Shown: in pieces, positions 61,678-64,000 of the stretch
Layout of the letters: every line of letters begins with the position of its first letter
Numbering within the stretch: the stretch's first letter is position 1
NCBI RefSeq assembly: GCF_016495405.1
Contig: NZ_CP044522.1
Span: 62,001 to 126,000, forward strand
Source of the DNA: Cobetia sp. cqz5-12
GTDB lineage: Bacteria; Pseudomonadota; Gammaproteobacteria; Pseudomonadales; Halomonadaceae
Reading direction: 5' to 3'
Length of the DNA stretch: 64,000 nt
The notes under the pieces: model-generated
Databases searched by the model: none
What the model was told of the DNA's origin: nothing
Seen by the model: only the letters and a program-made list of their open reading frames with translations
Translations under genes and position numbers: made by a program

Positions 61678-63264
61678 ATGAGCAACCGAGAACACGATCA
61701 GGAAGATAACGGCTCTGCCGGCATGACGCCCGGCAAGTCGGGCGACAAGGATGCTGCCGCTCGCGCATCAGATGCTTCTTCCGCTCCCGGCGTTTCCGCC
61801 GATGACACTGCCTCTGGCCGCCCTGGCGCCGAGGCCTCCCGTTCGTCCTCTTCCTCGTCATCCGACACGGCTGATGCCCCGCGCGAGCGCCGCTCGCGAG
61901 GTGGGCGCAATCGTCGTGGGCGTGGCAAGGGGCAGGGCAGCTCCTCCTCTTCAACCTCATCCTCCACTGCCAGTGAGTCCACGCCCGTGAGCCAGACTTC
62001 AGACGACAACGCATCGACGCCTTCCGGCGCTAAATCGCCGCTTGCGGAACGTAGCGAATCCGCAAAAGAGGCGTCTGCCGCCAAGCCGAGTGCTGGCAAG
62101 GCCTCTTCCAGCAAGGCGTCTCCCGGCAAGCCCTCCACGCCGGCTGGCAAGACGGCCAGCGCCGGTGGTGCAGGCCTGGGTGGCGCGACGGCGCCCGGCG
62201 CGGCGGCGCCCGGCACGCCGCCGCCCGGCGAGCCGCAGGGCAAGAAGAGCAAGGCCGGCAGCATCGCGCTGGTTCTCGTCATCGTGCTGGCCATCGTGGT
62301 CGCGGTGCTGGCGTGGCTCGGCTGGCAGCGTCTGAATGCGCTGCCGGATGCCCAGGGCCTCGACAAGCAGGTCAACGAGAGCGTGACTCAGCAGGTCGGC
62401 CAGGTCTCCAGCAAGGTCGATGGCCTGTCGAGCACGCTCGAGAAGAATGAATCCCGCGTCAGCGAGCTCGACAAGCGCCTGTCCAGCGAAAGCCAGGACA
62501 CCGAGCAGGCCCTCAACAAGGTGCTCGAGGAGCTCAGCAAGTCCCAGCAGACGGACGCGCGTGACTGGCACTACGCGGAAGCCGAGTACCTGCTGCGTCT
62601 CGCCAACCAGCGTCTGCAGCTGGAGCGCGACGTGAATGGTGCCGATGCGCTGCTCGAGAACGCCGATGCGCGCATCGCGGCGGCCAACAACCCGGCGCTG
62701 CTGCCGGTGCGCAAGGCCATCCAGTCCGAACTGGCCAGCCTGGACAGCGTGCCGCGCGTCGATCGCAGCGGTATCTATCTGGCGCTGCTCGCCGAGCAGG
62801 AACAGCTGGCACGTCTGCCGCTCAAGCAGGATGTGGCCGAGATCGCCGCCAAGGTCGAGAACGACGCAGCGCCGACAGGTGGTTGGCAGCAGCAGCTGGC
62901 CCGTTTCGGCAACGAGCTGAAGGACCTGGTCACCGTGCGTCGTCATGACGAGGCCCTGGAAGCCCTGATCACGCCGGAGCAGGAATCCTACCTGCGTCAG
63001 AACGTGCGTCTGGTGCTGGAGCAGGCGCAGCTGGCGCTGCTCAAGGAAGAGCCGAAGCTCTACCAGGCCGCCATCGACAAGGCCATCACCTTGGTCAATG
63101 GTTACTACGACACCAAGACCGATGGCGTGCAGAATGCCGTCGCCAAGCTGGAAGAGCTCAAGAGCAAGACCATCCGTCCGGAGCTGCCTGACATCTCCGC
63201 CTCTCTGAGCAAGCTGCGTGAGCTGATCGAGCGTCGCGCCCAGCAAGGGGGTGGCAACGCATGA
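61678..63264 (+). CDS. hemX: HemX, uroporphyrinogen-III C-methyltransferase-like protein
   Basis: A 528-residue inner-membrane protein of unclear function in the heme operon; despite the common name it lacks a methyltransferase site. Residues 1-195 are a low-complexity, Ser/Ala-rich disordered region including an Arg-Gly-rich patch (RERRSRGGRNRRGRGKGQ, near 62-79), then a membrane helix (about 199-220) and a periplasmic coiled coil plus helical domain. It is longer than E. coli HemX (393 residues) because of that N-terminus. The ATG directly follows the hemD TAG. The stop overlaps hemY (ATGA). Confidence 0.9.
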   Translation: MSNREHDQEDNGSAGMTPGKSGDKDAAARASDASSAPGVSADDTASGRPGAEASRSSSSSSSDTADAPRERRSRGGRNRRGRGKGQGSSSSSTSSSTASESTPVSQTSDDNASTPSGAKSPLAERSESAKEASAAKPSAGKASSSKASPGKPSTPAGKTASAGGAGLGGATAPGAAAPGTPPPGEPQGKKSKAGSIALVLVIVLAIVVAVLAWLGWQRLNALPDAQGLDKQVNESVTQQVGQVSSKVDGLSSTLEKNESRVSELDKRLSSESQDTEQALNKVLEELSKSQQTDARDWHYAEAEYLLRLANQRLQLERDVNGADALLENADARIAAANNPALLPVRKAIQSELASLDSVPRVDRSGIYLALLAEQEQLARLPLKQDVAEIAAKVENDAAPTGGWQQQLARFGNELKDLVTVRRHDEALEALITPEQESYLRQNVRLVLEQAQLALLKEEPKLYQAAIDKAITLVNGYYDTKTDGVQNAVAKLEELKSKTIRPELPDISASLSKLRELIERRAQQGGGNA

Positions 63265-64000
63265 GAGTCCTGATACTGCTGATCATCATCGGGCTGGCCA
63301 TCGGTGCCCTGTTCGGGCAACTGATGCAGGCCTTCCCGGGCTACTGGCTGATTCGCGTCGGCGATACCTCGGTCCAGACCTCCTTCTGGTTCGGCTTGAT
63401 CCTGCTGTTCGCGGGCTTCGTGGTGCTGCACTTCGGTCTGCGCCTGCTGTCGCGCTTCGCGCATCCGTTCTCCCGCCTCAAGGTGTGGAACAGCCGTACC
63501 CGTCATCGCAATGCCACGCGCAAGACCGTGCGGGGGCTGGTGGCGCTGGCCGAAGGCCGCTGGAAGCGGGCCGAGAAGTCGCTGACCCACTCAGCGGAAG
63601 ATTCCAGCACGCCGCTGGTCAACTACCTGTCCGCCGCTCTGGCCGCGCACTATCAGGGACGCTTCGAGCAGGCGGACACGCTGCTCAAGCGGGCGCATGA
63701 GTCCACCCAGGGCTCCGAGAGTGCCGTGGGGCTGGTGCAGGCACAGCTGATGCTGGACCGCCAGCAGCATGAACAGGCGCTGGCGACCCTGACGCGTCTC
63801 GACAAGCAGCTGGGCGAGCACCCGCAGGTGCTCAAGCTGCTCAAGCAGGCCTATCTGGCGGTCAATGACTGGGATGGTCTGCGTCGTCTGATGCCGCGTC
63901 TCGATAAGCAGGACCTCATCTCCCCCGAGGAGAAGAAGGAACTGGAACAGCGTGCCTATGTGGCGCTGATCCAACAGGCCGCGCGCAATCCGGAAGACAT
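63261..64000 (+). CDS. hemY: HemY, heme-operon TPR membrane protein (partial)
   Basis: Visible are the first 246 residues of HemY, cut by the window end. It begins MRVLILLIIIGLAIGALFGQ, has a second membrane helix (FWFGLILLFAGFVVLHFGLR) and then the KTVRGLVALAEGRWKRAEKS and TPR-like helical repeats that point to a periplasmic or cytoplasmic scaffold. Not related to the protoporphyrinogen oxidase HemY of Bacillus. The start overlaps the hemX stop by four bases. Confidence 0.92.
   Translation, partial: MRVLILLIIIGLAIGALFGQLMQAFPGYWLIRVGDTSVQTSFWFGLILLFAGFVVLHFGLRLLSRFAHPFSRLKVWNSRTRHRNATRKTVRGLVALAEGRWKRAEKSLTHSAEDSSTPLVNYLSAALAAHYQGRFEQADTLLKRAHESTQGSESAVGLVQAQLMLDRQQHEQALATLTRLDKQLGEHPQVLKLLKQAYLAVNDWDGLRRLMPRLDKQDLISPEEKKELEQRAYVALIQQAARNPED

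Overview
The window reads as chromosomal DNA of a gamma-proteobacterium, most likely a Halomonadaceae member (Cobetia/Halomonas type). This rests on a high GC content (about 60 percent by eye), on two complete TRAP transporters, and on gene orders shared with Pseudomonas and relatives: glnK-amtB next to ubiK and comM; cytochrome c4-dsbA opposite engB; lptM-lysA-dapF-DUF484-xerC-yigB; argH opposite hemCDXY. The species call is inference. I see no prophage, insertion sequence, CRISPR array, rRNA or tRNA gene. Almost all of the window is core genome. It is cut at both ends, through a VanZ-like gene on the left and hemY on the right.

Layout. 1-6.2 kb: VanZ fragment, speE, then the aapJQMP general amino-acid ABC transporter behind a good sigma-54 promoter. 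6.3-12 kb: a small membrane protein, a chemoreceptor with an amino-acid-type dCache sensor, a host-attachment-family protein, and the divergent finR/fpr pair. 12-14.6 kb: a nitrogen-sensing block with the ammonium channel gene amtB between two P-II genes, preceded by a sigma-54 promoter and tandem NtrC-type sites. 14.6-25.6 kb: ubiK, comM, a four-gene minus-strand cluster (hydrolase, lipoprotein, HisC-like aminotransferase, DUF4105), malate synthase G, a thioesterase and a DUF423 protein. 25.7-28.8 kb: thiS-thiG-trmB-rlmA. 28.8-40.4 kb: a candidate Fur-regulated small RNA, an AEC carrier, a SCO copper protein, FkpA, an ABC-F ATPase, RsuA, a patatin, thiD and a chalcone-isomerase-like protein. 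40.6-48.2 kb: two TRAP systems separated by dtd. 48.8-52.2 kb: nuclease-family protein, dsbA, cytochrome c4 and engB. 52.4-59.6 kb: a long minus-strand run from argH down to yigB. 59.8-64 kb: hemCDXY.

How the parts fit. Nitrogen acquisition stands out. Both the aap operon and the glnK-amtB operon carry sigma-54 elements, and the glnK promoter has two NtrC-like dyads 44 bp apart, so both are probably induced together under nitrogen limitation. The two TRAP systems import organic acids; one has a pair of LacI-type palindromes upstream. Lysine, arginine, heme and thiamine biosynthesis, disulfide formation and cytochrome c maturation make up most of the remaining content.

The most interesting non-protein signal is at 28782-28937. 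A Fur-box match of 15/19 overlaps a predicted promoter, followed by about 130 nt with several stem-loops, an unpaired CU-rich stretch complementary to a ribosome-binding site, and an intrinsic terminator, with no convincing ORF. This looks like a RyhB/PrrF-type iron-responsive small RNA. Other unexplained structures are five short tandem repeats next to minus-strand genes, a cluster of DnaA-box sequences at 31.7-31.9 kb, and several long inverted repeats in regulatory gaps.
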